Source: JAICMB01 sp035295125 (GTDB lineage Bacteria > Acidobacteriota > Terriglobia > Bryobacterales > Bryobacteraceae). Taken from it: DNA of 64,000 nucleotides. The DNA lies in NCBI GenBank assembly GCA_035295125.1, contig DATGJP010000018.1, forward strand, positions 1 to 64,000. The letters are read 5' to 3'. Each line of letters begins with the position of its first letter. Position 1 is the first letter of the stretch. Below are positions 24,167 to 32,151 of the stretch, one piece after another. A program made the position numbers and the translations under genes. A model generated the notes under the pieces. It had not been told where the DNA came from and did not search any database. It saw only the letters and a program-made list of their open reading frames with translations.

Positions 24167-27100
24167 TCAGAATTGTAGCCGAAGTGCGAACTGAATGTGC
24201 CGTTCCGAGCCCGCTTGCGTACTGGTGATGGCTCCGAAATTCGCGTCTTGCCGGTTGTTATCCGGCAAGCTGAACTGCGGCGTGTTCGCTATGTTGAATG
24301 CCTCGCCGCGGAACTGTAGCATCCACCGTTCGGTGAATCGGAAACTCTTCGCCAGCGAGAAATCCACCGTACGGGTGGGCGGACCATAATTCGTTTGCAG
24401 TCCGATGTCGCCTTGAGTCAGGGAGGCTGGCGCGGTGACGTTGGTGATATCGAACCACTCCTGAGGCCGGCGTCCACCCGCGGGAGCGGCATTCGGATCC
24501 TTTCCAGGAACCACGTCCGGAAAACAAGTGGCCCATATTCCCTGACACCCGTTGGATCGCAACGTGAAAGGCTGGCCTGTGTGGAGTGTGAGGATTCCAT
24601 TGGCCTGCCAACCCCCGATCGCGGCATCGAGGACTCTGTTCATATTCGCGCCATATGCCTTGCCCCGGCCAAATGGGATGTCGTAGTTAAAACCGGTCGT
24701 GAAGTTGTGACGGATGTCCCAAGCGGCGCTGGAATAGGAAGTCGAAATGTTCCTGTTGTCTTTAAAATTAAATCCGCTCGAACCGCTTAAGGTAGTGCCG
24801 CTGTTCGCCAAGGCATGCCCCCAGGTGTAAGCGGTGATGAACTGCAGACCGCGAGACAGTCGCTTCTCCAACTTCGCTGTCATGGCGTCATAGTTACCGA
24901 AGCCGAAACTCGCTGTTCCGGAAATGCTCCCCAGCTCAGGAACCGGTCGAATACTGTTAGTGCTGATGCTGGAGGTCGTCGCGAAATTGGGAGCGGCATT
25001 AAAGTCGGGCTGCAGAAGCTGATGCGACTGATGATTACCCTGATACCCGAGCTCGAAGGCCATTTGGCTAGGTAACTGCTGCTGCACTGCAACATTCCAT
25101 TTCTGGACCATCGGATTGCGGAAGTCCTGGGCGACCGAGCGGAATTGCAGCGATGAAACGGGTTGAGTTGTGAAGACGTTAAGCGGGAAGCCTGCCGCGA
25201 TCCCGCCGATCGGCGCTCCGCCGGCGAAAAACGGATTCGGATCGAAGCTGTTGACGCCGGCGGGCCGGTTCAACTGGGGCGATTCGTTGAACGGCGCGGA
25301 TTCGCCGCGGTTGGGATTGCCGCCTTGCTGCTCTTCACCACCGTAGAAGATGCCGTATGCGGCACGAATCACAGTCTTCTCGCGGAGGTTCCAGGCAAAA
25401 CCAACCCTCGGACCCAGGTCGAGCTTATCCCAGGGAATCAAATATTGGTCCACTTGGCCGCGAGAAACCTTCACGGACGGGAAGAGCGCTGGATAAGTGA
25501 TGCCGTTCAGAGTGTATGGCGTGTTGAAATTCGGCGGAAGGGCAGCATCCTGATTGGGCCCCTTCGGAATCTCGAGAGTGAGTGTGTCGAAGTTGAAGTT
25601 GGATTGGCGCGCGAACTGCTCGCCCATCGGCGACCACAGTTCATATCGCAGACCTAGCTGCACGGTAAACGTGCGGCTCACCTTCCAGTCATCCTGACCG
25701 TAGAATGCATAAGCCTTGCGAGTGGATGAGATGAAGTTTGTGGTCGAAATCTGACCACCGTTGAGCGCTCCGAGCATGAAGGATGCGAACGGATCGCCCG
25801 TGTCGGCGCTGAACGTTCCATTCTTCGCTCCAGGTGCGCCCTTATCGCTGGCGTTCGATGTCAACGACGTCTCGGTGTTGCTGAAGTTCATCTCTCCGTG
25901 CGGATAGGGAACCTGGAAGAACGGCAGCCCGATGGGCCTGAACTCGACGCCGAATTTCAGGGCGTGGCTGCCCTTGGTAATGGAGACATTCTGGATGAAA
26001 TCCCAAACGTTGCTGAATTCCTTGGTCGGGAGCCAGTCGTTGGCGCCGACCTGGCTATACTTGCCGGAGTTGAAGCTGAACTGAGGAAGGCCGCCGTTCA
26101 ACGACGTTGTCGGGTCGTATCCTCCAATACCTACCGCCTTGAACTCATCCGTGTTCGCGTTGCCCTGCGTGCGAGCCGTGACTAACCGGCTGTATCCGAT
26201 TCGCGTTTCGGATATGATCGAGGGGCTCCAAATGCGGGTATAGCCTAACTGGGCGTTGCGGCCCAGATCCTGTTCGCTGGCGCCGTAGAAGTTGGCCCCG
26301 TCGAGTGCGCCCTGAAATGGTGCAACGTTGGTCTTAGAGGTGTTCGACCAGCTCAAGCTTCCGAAGAGGCTGTTCTTGTCGTCGATGCGATAGTCGACGC
26401 GTCCATCACCCTGATCTGTCGTAAGTGTTCCTGGAGTGAGTACGCCGTAATCGTTTTGTGGATAGTCGCCGGCCTTGATGGGCTGATTCGGCGAAGGATA
26501 CAGGCTTGCGATCTTAATCGCTGCAGGGTCGAGCATATTCTTAGGGATCTTGTTTCCCTGGAATGGCAGACGGCTGTAGACAGCGGAGCTTGTGCCGCAA
26601 GCGCTAACGCATTTCGTGGAGTTGGGGTCGAAAATCTGGTTATAGAGAACGTTCTGCCCGGTGACCGGGTCTGTTCCAAGCGAACCTCCGAGGATACCGG
26701 AGAAGTCACCTTGAACCATGGCCGGTGTCGGGATGGTGTACAGGCCGCCGAATCCCAGGTTCTGCACAACGCCGCCCGCGGTCTTAATGCGTGTGCCCTG
26801 GTAGTCGCCGAAAATGAAGAGCTTGTTCTTGATGATGGGGCCGCCCGCCGCAGCGCCAAATTGGTTCTGGTTCACCGGAGGCCGAATCAGATTCGAGAAG
26901 TTATTCTCCCAACGATTGGCATCCAGGTCGGTGTTCTGAAGATTCTCGAACAGAACGCCATGCACTTGGTTGGTGCCGGCTTTCAGGCTTGCATCAAGAA
27001 CCCCACCCGCAGCGCGCCCGTACTCGGCATTGTAGCCGTTGGTTAGAATGCGCAACTCACCGATCGCTTCGACCGAGGGACCGATCACAAAAGATGTCTG

Positions 27101-27718
27101 ATTGATAAAATCGATCACGTTGACGTTGTTGTCGACGCCGTTCAGCAGGAAGTTGTTTTCGCCCGTCGATCGCACGCCGTTGGCGGAAAAACCGCCTCCT
27201 TGAGCGTCACGAGCACCCTGTTCCGCTGTCAGAACACCCGGCGACAAGCGCGCGAGAAACGTGAAGATGCGCTGGCCTCCGAGCGGAAGTTCAGAGACAG
27301 CCGCGACGTTGAGGTCGGCGCCTTGAGACGTGGTCTCGGTTTGGAGTAGCGGAGCCGCCGCCTGAACTTCTACAGTTTCGCTGAGATTGCCGATCTGCAA
27401 GGCAAGGTTAACGCCGATGCGGTCGCCAGCCGTGACGATGACGCCCTTTTGCTCCGTCTTCCGGAAACCCTGAGCCTCCACTGACACCGAGTACGTACCC
27501 GGCTTCAGGAGAGGTCGAACATACTCACCGGTTTCATTTGTTTGGACATTGTAAGATAAACCGGTGGCGTCCTCGACGATTGTGACTCTGGCTCCTGGCA
27601 CCGCCGCCCCCTGAGCATCGGTGACCGTACCTGTTATAGTTCCGAGGTCGCGTTGTGCAAGAGCACAAACGGTGAATAGAAGCGAAAACAGCACACTACG
27701 AAGTGGTGCGTTCTGCAT
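24167..27718 (-). CDS. TonB-dependent receptor, Oar-like, with carboxypeptidase-regulatory-like domain
   Basis: 1183-residue outer-membrane protein. Signal peptide about 1-21 (LFSLLFTVCALAQ), a carboxypeptidase-regulatory-like beta sandwich about 24-105 (TITGTVTDAQGAAVPGARV, ETGEYVRPLLKPGTYSV), a plug about 130-245 (NGVDNNVNVIDFINQ, YNAEYGRAAGGV) and a long beta-barrel ending in Phe (QFALRLQF). This is the usual acidobacterial form, which lacks a SusD partner. Relatives import glycans, peptides or siderophores, or act in secretion; the ligand is unknown. Ribosome site GGAGGGG lies 7 nt upstream. Expression is probably repressed by the divergent LacI protein through the site at 27744-27757. 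It heads the ten-gene minus-strand run. Confidence 0.92.
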   Translation of the reverse strand: MQNAPLRSVLFSLLFTVCALAQRDLGTITGTVTDAQGAAVPGARVTIVEDATGLSYNVQTNETGEYVRPLLKPGTYSVSVEAQGFRKTEQKGVIVTAGDRIGVNLALQIGNLSETVEVQAAAPLLQTETTSQGADLNVAAVSELPLGGQRIFTFLARLSPGVLTAEQGARDAQGGGFSANGVRSTGENNFLLNGVDNNVNVIDFINQTSFVIGPSVEAIGELRILTNGYNAEYGRAAGGVLDASLKAGTNQVHGVLFENLQNTDLDANRWENNFSNLIRPPVNQNQFGAAAGGPIIKNKLFIFGDYQGTRIKTAGGVVQNLGFGGLYTIPTPAMVQGDFSGILGGSLGTDPVTGQNVLYNQIFDPNSTKCVSACGTSSAVYSRLPFQGNKIPKNMLDPAAIKIASLYPSPNQPIKAGDYPQNDYGVLTPGTLTTDQGDGRVDYRIDDKNSLFGSLSWSNTSKTNVAPFQGALDGANFYGASEQDLGRNAQLGYTRIWSPSIISETRIGYSRLVTARTQGNANTDEFKAVGIGGYDPTTSLNGGLPQFSFNSGKYSQVGANDWLPTKEFSNVWDFIQNVSITKGSHALKFGVEFRPIGLPFFQVPYPHGEMNFSNTETSLTSNASDKGAPGAKNGTFSADTGDPFASFMLGALNGGQISTTNFISSTRKAYAFYGQDDWKVSRTFTVQLGLRYELWSPMGEQFARQSNFNFDTLTLEIPKGPNQDAALPPNFNTPYTLNGITYPALFPSVKVSRGQVDQYLIPWDKLDLGPRVGFAWNLREKTVIRAAYGIFYGGEEQQGGNPNRGESAPFNESPQLNRPAGVNSFDPNPFFAGGAPIGGIAAGFPLNVFTTQPVSSLQFRSVAQDFRNPMVQKWNVAVQQQLPSQMAFELGYQGNHQSHQLLQPDFNAAPNFATTSSISTNSIRPVPELGSISGTASFGFGNYDAMTAKLEKRLSRGLQFITAYTWGHALANSGTTLSGSSGFNFKDNRNISTSYSSAAWDIRHNFTTGFNYDIPFGRGKAYGANMNRVLDAAIGGWQANGILTLHTGQPFTLRSNGCQGIWATCFPDVVPGKDPNAAPAGGRRPQEWFDITNVTAPASLTQGDIGLQTNYGPPTRTVDFSLAKSFRFTERWMLQFRGEAFNIANTPQFSLPDNNRQDANFGAITSTQAGSERHIQFALRLQF

Positions 27719-27743
27719 GGGACCCCTCCGACGTTTACTTCGA

Positions 27744-27757
27744 TGTAAACGTTTCCA
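27744..27757. promoter_or_regulatory. LacI/GalR-type operator
   Basis: On the minus strand the site reads TGGAAACGTTTACA, an almost perfect palindrome around a central CG, as expected for LacI-family proteins. It starts 3-4 nt downstream of the -10 box at 27761-27766, so it covers the expected transcription start of the receptor operon. An overlapping palindrome ACGTTTAC-TTCGAT-GTAAACGT spans 27731-27752 and offers a second half-site. Confidence 0.75.
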
Positions 27758-27760
27758 TGT

Positions 27761-27789
27761 AATATAAACCTGTTACAGTAAGGAGTCAA
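27761..27789 (-). promoter_or_regulatory. Sigma-70-type promoter of the receptor operon
   Basis: On the minus strand TTGACT (27789-27784) and TATATT (27766-27761) are separated by exactly 17 nt, a near-consensus housekeeping promoter. The start codon of the receptor lies about 43 nt downstream of the -10 box, with the LacI-type operator between. Confidence 0.75.
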
Positions 27790-27800
27790 TAGAAAACTTG

Positions 27801-27862
27801 TGAGGCTTAATACAACGGCTTGAGAAGCTGAATGCAACTCTTTAGAAGCTGAACGTAACTAT
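27801..27862 (+). repeat. Three imperfect 21-nt direct repeats upstream of the LacI gene
   Basis: Units begin at 27801 (TGAGGCTTAATACAACGGCT), 27821 (TGAGAAGCTGAATGCAACTC) and 27842 (TTAGAAGCTGAACGTAACTA). The last two share AGAAGCTGAA(T/C)G(C/T)AACT; the first is more diverged. A spacing of about 21 nt is two helical turns, as for cooperative regulator sites. They lie in the 224-nt divergent region, about 80-140 nt before the LacI start. Confidence 0.5.
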
Positions 27863-27942
27863 AGATAAGTGCTCCCCCTCGGAATGTCAGGCCGCAATAA
27901 ATTGTTTTTATGCCACCCGCCGGGTAGCGGGTCGGGGATTCT

Positions 27943-28962
27943 ATGAGTATTCGAGACGTCGCCAGACGAGCCAAAGTCTCGATTGCCACTGTTTCACGTG
28001 CGCTCAACAATTCGTCGTCGGTCGATCCGGTAACCGCCGCGCGCGTCCGCAAGGCCGCGGAAGAACTGCGCTATTTCCCGGATAGCCAGGCGCGGTCGCT
28101 GGTGTCGGGTCGAAGCCGGATCCTCGGCCTCATCGTTTCCGACATCACCAACCCGTTCTTCCCCGAATTAGTGAAGGGCTTCGAGGATGTCGCCATCAGC
28201 TACGAATACGAGATCATGGTCAGTTCGACGAATTATGACTCGGCACGCATGGCGTTATGCGTCCGCAGGCTCTTAGAGCGCAAGGTGGAAGGCGTCGCCA
28301 TAATGACTTCCGAAATGGATCAGCCGCTCATCGATCAGCTCGTCCGCCGCAAGGTTCCGACCGTCTTCCTCGACGTCGGTTCCGTGCATACTTTCATTAG
28401 CAACATCCAGGTGGATTACACCAGCGGCATCAATGCCGCGGTGAAACACCTCCTGGAACTGGGTCATAGGCGAATTGGCTTCATCAGCGGTCCGCTAGGT
28501 TTGAAATCGGCTTGTATTCGCCGCACGGCGTTCCTGGAACGTTTGGCAGGCACTGGCATCCTGGAAGAGGATGAACTTGTTCGAGAAGGCGACCATACGA
28601 TCGAGGGAGGTCTTGAGGCCATGACACACCTGCTCGCGCTGGCCGTGCCTCCAACCGCCGTGCTGGCGTCCAACGATCTTACGGCCATCGGCGCGATGCG
28701 GGCGATTCGACGTAAAGGATGGAGCGTGCCCGACGATGTCTCCGTGATCGGTTTTGACGATATTCACTTCGCGGAGTTCACTGAGCCTCCACTCACTACG
28801 GTCGCGCTCTCGCGTTGGGAACTGGCTGAGAACGCAATTCGAGCATTAGTAAGCCAGATCGACGCACGAGAATCCGGCCGGGAGGCGAATGGCGCTGAGT
28901 TTTACGTGAAGCCGTCGTTGGTCATTCGGCAATCGACGGGGTCGCCGAAGCGCAAGGCCTGA
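27943..28962 (+). CDS. LacI/GalR-family transcriptional regulator
   Basis: 339 residues. The N-terminal helix-turn-helix SIRDVARRAKVSIATVSRAL (residues 2-21) with NNSSSVDPVTAARVRKAAEEL hinge region interrupted here is standard for the family. The effector domain is a periplasmic-binding-protein fold beginning ILGLIVSDITNPFFPELVKG and containing GHRRIGFISGP and VIGFDDIHFAEFTEPPLTT. The effector is probably a sugar or related small molecule. It is divergent from the TonB-dependent receptor operon, whose promoter carries a LacI-type operator, so local repression is likely. The gene downstream (28991) follows after 28 nt and is probably cotranscribed. Confidence 0.93.
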   Translation: MSIRDVARRAKVSIATVSRALNNSSSVDPVTAARVRKAAEELRYFPDSQARSLVSGRSRILGLIVSDITNPFFPELVKGFEDVAISYEYEIMVSSTNYDSARMALCVRRLLERKVEGVAIMTSEMDQPLIDQLVRRKVPTVFLDVGSVHTFISNIQVDYTSGINAAVKHLLELGHRRIGFISGPLGLKSACIRRTAFLERLAGTGILEEDELVREGDHTIEGGLEAMTHLLALAVPPTAVLASNDLTAIGAMRAIRRKGWSVPDDVSVIGFDDIHFAEFTEPPLTTVALSRWELAENAIRALVSQIDARESGREANGAEFYVKPSLVIRQSTGSPKRKA

Positions 28963-28990
28963 GCGCCGCATCCGGCTACAATGATGCGAA

Positions 28991-30694
28991 GTGCTGTCTG
29001 TCCGCGTCGCATGGATTGCCGGAGTGGCTTTGGTTAGTTCCACGCTTGCAATCGAACTTCCCATATCGTTTGTAGACATCGCTTCTCAACGCGGCCTCAA
29101 CGTCCCCAATACTTTCGGCGGCAAGACGCGGAAGGACTACATTCTCGAAACGACTGGAAACGGTGTAGCTATCTTCGACTACGACCGCGATGGAGCTGAG
29201 GATGTTTTCATAGCCAATGGCACGACTTTAGATCCATCGCCGGGAGCCCAGCCGCTGCCGCAGCTTTATCACAATGACGGACGCGGCCATTTTACCGAGG
29301 TAGGGGCCCGAGCCGGTTTTACGGAGGTTGGCTGGGGGCAAGGAGTCTGTGTCGGCGACTATGACAATGATGGGTGGCCGGACCTTCTCGTCACCTACTA
29401 CGGGCACAATCGGCTATATCGCAACCTCGGAAACGGCACGTTTAAAGACGTTACCGCGGAAGCAAAGCTGCCGGCAGAAGGAACGCGGTACGGCTCGGGA
29501 TGCAGCTTCTTCGACTACGATCGCGACGGCAACGTGGATCTTTTCGTCGCGAATTATGTTGATCTCGACCTCGGCAAGACACCCAAACCCGGCGCCGGCG
29601 CGTTCTGCGTATGGAAAGAGATCCCCGTCATGTGCGGTCCTCGCGGTCTGCCTCTGGGCCACAACGCTCTGTATCACAACAATGGCGACGGCACGTTTCG
29701 CGACGTTTCGGAACAGGCGGGAATACTGAAGCCGGGCGGTCGTTATGGTTTGGGAGTCGTCGCGGCGGACTTCGACAACGATGGATGGCCCGACGTCTTT
29801 GTGGCTTGCGACATGACTCCCAGCCTCCTGTATCGAAACAAACACGATGGAACCTTCGAGGAGCGCGGAATCGCGGCAGGCGTCGCGTACAATTTCGATG
29901 GTGCCTTGCAGGCAGGCATGGGAGTGGCGGTCGGCGATTTCGACGGGGACGGCCGGCTGGACATCGCCAAGACGAATTTCTCTGGAGATCTGACGTCGCT
30001 ATTCAAAAACGAGGACGGAAGCTTTTTTACCGATGTTTCCCGGGAAGCCGGCCTCGCCGCGCGGCAGTTTCTCGGCTGGGGCGTTGCTTTCCTCGACGTC
30101 GACGATGATGGTTGGCTCGACCTTGTGATCGCAAACGGGCATGTGTACCCCGAGGTTGAGAACAAGCCCGTGGGTGACAAATACCTTGAACCGACGCTGC
30201 TATTCCGGAATCTGGGAAATGGCCGGTTTAGCGATGTCACCGCCTCGGCGGGGCCGGCGTTTGCGACTCCCCGTCCGGCGCGGGGTCTTGCTGTCGGCGA
30301 CCTCGACGGGGACGGTCGTCCTGAAGTAGTCATCGTGAATATGAACAGCACGCCGTCACTTCTCAAGAACAACAAGTCAGGTGGTGCATTTGTGAATGTG
30401 AGCGTGATCGGGACGAAGTCAAATCGGGCCGGCATCGGCGCGCGCGTCCGCGTCACAGCAGGTCAGCGAACATTCGTCGGCGAAGTAATGAGCGGCGGGA
30501 GCTTTTACTCACAAAACAGCCTCATACTGCATTTCGGGCTGGGTGCGTCGACGATAATCGACAAGCTCGAAGTCGTCTGGCCGAGCGGTGCGATTCAGAG
30601 TTGGAAGAATGTTGACGTCAATCAAAAGGTTATCGCGACTGAGGGCTCGGCTGACCTGAAGAAGGTGCCACTTCACGACCGTAATTCTCTGTGA
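28991..30694 (+). CDS. Secreted FG-GAP/ASPIC-UnbV propeller protein (CRTAC1-like)
   Basis: 567 residues from a GTG start with a signal peptide (VRVAWIAGVALVSSTLA). Repeated calcium-loop blades are DYDRDGAEDVF, DYDNDGWPDLL, DYDRDGNVDLF, DFDNDGWPDVF, DFDGDGRLDIA, DVDDDGWLDLV and DLDGDGRPEVV; the ASPIC/UnbV domain is near 460-535 (NRAGIGARVRV, SGGSFYSQNSLILHFGLG, LEVVWPSG). It is closely similar in layout to the protein at 14424 (same KDYILETTGNGVAI versus KQYIIETTGSGIAL opening), so the two are likely paralogues under the same LacI protein. The 3' end overlaps the convergent haem-binding gene by 65 nt. Confidence 0.9.
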   Translation: MLSVRVAWIAGVALVSSTLAIELPISFVDIASQRGLNVPNTFGGKTRKDYILETTGNGVAIFDYDRDGAEDVFIANGTTLDPSPGAQPLPQLYHNDGRGHFTEVGARAGFTEVGWGQGVCVGDYDNDGWPDLLVTYYGHNRLYRNLGNGTFKDVTAEAKLPAEGTRYGSGCSFFDYDRDGNVDLFVANYVDLDLGKTPKPGAGAFCVWKEIPVMCGPRGLPLGHNALYHNNGDGTFRDVSEQAGILKPGGRYGLGVVAADFDNDGWPDVFVACDMTPSLLYRNKHDGTFEERGIAAGVAYNFDGALQAGMGVAVGDFDGDGRLDIAKTNFSGDLTSLFKNEDGSFFTDVSREAGLAARQFLGWGVAFLDVDDDGWLDLVIANGHVYPEVENKPVGDKYLEPTLLFRNLGNGRFSDVTASAGPAFATPRPARGLAVGDLDGDGRPEVVIVNMNSTPSLLKNNKSGGAFVNVSVIGTKSNRAGIGARVRVTAGQRTFVGEVMSGGSFYSQNSLILHFGLGASTIIDKLEVVWPSGAIQSWKNVDVNQKVIATEGSADLKKVPLHDRNSL

Positions 30695-31133
30695 TCAAGC
30701 GGGCCCGCTCTTCTTGTGTCCATTCGAATAGGGCTTCGATTTCCGCCGTAGAAAGCTTGGCGTTACGATGCACGAGAGTGTAGGCGGACAGCGGCATTCC
30801 TCGATCCTGAACCTGATTGGCAATCTCTGACAGGCACCGTTCGCGCCGAATGATGGAGTACTCGCTCCATACCGACAAATTGAGGTGCTCACGGCCTCGT
30901 TGAACGTCGCGATTGATGAGAAACGAGATTGGAGCCACGTAGCTATACCAGGGATAACGAGTGGCCTCGGAATGACAGTCGCGGCAAGACCTCTCGATCG
31001 TGGTGCGCACTCGGAGCGGGATATGCGCGGTTGCTAATAGTGGCGCGCTCGCACGGTCTGACGGTCGCGGACGAGAGACAAAGGACACGATTGCGATCAA
31101 GCTGATGAAAAACGCGGCGAGCAATCGAACCAT
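30630..31133 (-). CDS. Exported haem-binding-domain protein (single CxxCH)
   Basis: 167 residues from ATG 31133, which begins a TM/signal helix (MVRLLAAFFISLIAIVSFVS). A single c-type haem motif CRDCH lies at about residues 50-54, followed by SEATRYPWYSYVAPIS, RDVQRGREHLNLSVW and a C-terminal MPLSAYTLVHRNAKLSTAEI, all typical of the Haem_bd family. The protein is probably a periplasmic monohaem electron carrier or sensor. An upstream extension of the frame to 31613 has poor protein character and is rejected. It converges on and overlaps the FG-GAP gene by 65 nt. Confidence 0.82.
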   Translation of the reverse strand: MVRLLAAFFISLIAIVSFVSRPRPSDRASAPLLATAHIPLRVRTTIERSCRDCHSEATRYPWYSYVAPISFLINRDVQRGREHLNLSVWSEYSIIRRERCLSEIANQVQDRGMPLSAYTLVHRNAKLSTAEIEALFEWTQEERARLITENYGREVAPSSGQPSPQSR

Positions 31134-31527
31134 GAGAGCGGCTACGAATCTGCGACCTCTTTCAGAATGTAGCGCCTTATGGTGCTCCGAATTGGATTCC
31201 GGTTGCATCACGGCAAAGCCGCGACGAAAATGGATGGCGCCGAACCGGCTGGCAGAAGCACACTGTCCGGGGTCCGGATACGCCAGGTTCGGCTCGTCAG
31301 GAATGGCCCGGTTTAGTTCTGGACCAGGAGGACGGATGGCGATGCCCTTAATAGCTCTCATCCTCGATTCGGTCGCAGCACAAGAAATGTGAGTCTGCTG
31401 TGAGGGATTCCCCGCTGTTTTCACGCAGCACTGATCTGGAGGGAATCCTTGACCGAGCGTGAGTCTACATCTAATCCATCGCGGCGCTGCCGTTCCCATT
31501 GGCGAGAAACAGATTCGGCAGTTGCGA
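31134..31527. other. Non-coding stretch, nothing recognised
   Basis: About 390 nt upstream of the haem-binding gene. Frames here are low in protein character, and no tRNA, hairpin terminator or strong promoter was found by eye. It presumably carries the promoter of the haem-binding gene. Confidence 0.4.
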
Positions 31528-31908
31528 CTATTGCAGTCTTGTTCTGATTGAGTGTATAGACGGGTGGGTTTTCGTCGAAACTTGGCTGCCGGAGGGATGA
31601 AGCGGCTGATCACCCGACATCATGCTCTTCCAGGCGGCTATCGCAATGTCGGCTTCACGAAGCGCCAGCCCAGCCGTATCGGGGCTTTCGAGCAGGTTTA
31701 CAATTGCCCGAAGGCTCGCCTCGACCTCGCAGGCGGCGACGGAGGGATGGATCGGCTCATTTGTAGATCTGTCGCGTTGCAGGTTGATATATGGAGGTAT
31801 GTCATCTTCGAGGCAAGCTATAACTTCATTTCTTGCCGCGGCAAGTTTGCCGTGCTCGATTTCATGACGAATGCTTTGTAACCTTTCGAGTATGAGCGAG
31901 GGAGACAT
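31528..31908 (-). CDS. Hypothetical helical protein, 126 residues
   Basis: Unrecognised. The sequence is helix-rich and of plausible composition (ERLQSIRHEIEHGKLAAARN, ACEVEASLRAIVNLLESPDT, LREADIAIAAWKSMM), with a polar C-terminal tail. There is no signal peptide or motif. The ribosome site is weak. It lies divergent from the kinase-led gene cluster beginning at 32152 and could be unrelated to it. Confidence 0.45.
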   Translation of the reverse strand: MSPSLILERLQSIRHEIEHGKLAAARNEVIACLEDDIPPYINLQRDRSTNEPIHPSVAACEVEASLRAIVNLLESPDTAGLALREADIAIAAWKSMMSGDQPLHPSGSQVSTKTHPSIHSIRTRLQ

Positions 31909-31936
31909 ATCGTATTTTCGATCGGCCGACTTGGTC

Positions 31937-31970
31937 GAAGTGATATCCTATAACACTTCTCCGATCACTT
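31937..31970. promoter_or_regulatory. Nested inverted repeats upstream of the kinase-led cluster
   Basis: GAAGTG (31937-31942) pairs with CACTTC (31954-31959), and AAGTGAT (31938-31944) also pairs with ATCACTT (31964-31970), giving two overlapping palindromic options about 185 nt before the kinase start. Possible operator or attenuator; no -35/-10 pair could be fixed. Confidence 0.3.
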
Positions 31971-32151
31971 GGGGCTCCTCGTCAATTGATTGGCAATGGA
32001 CCACGGCAATTGCGATTTTCTCCGTGTCGATCTTTCGCACTGCGAGCCGCAACGACCTTGCCTGGCATGCTAGACTGTTTATCCGCAGCCAAAAATTAGG
32101 ATTGCAATTCAAGGTCAATGCCTTTAATGACCGCCGTGCCAAGAGGATTCC

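Noticed and set aside
14424..30694. Integrin-like adhesion proteins for the FG-GAP genes
   Set aside because: The blades plus ASPIC/UnbV domain fit CRTAC1-like proteins; no integrin-specific domains follow.
31134..31613. Upstream extension of the haem-binding gene
   Set aside because: The added 160 codons are Cys/Pro/Arg-rich without fold; ATG 31133 opens directly into a signal helix.
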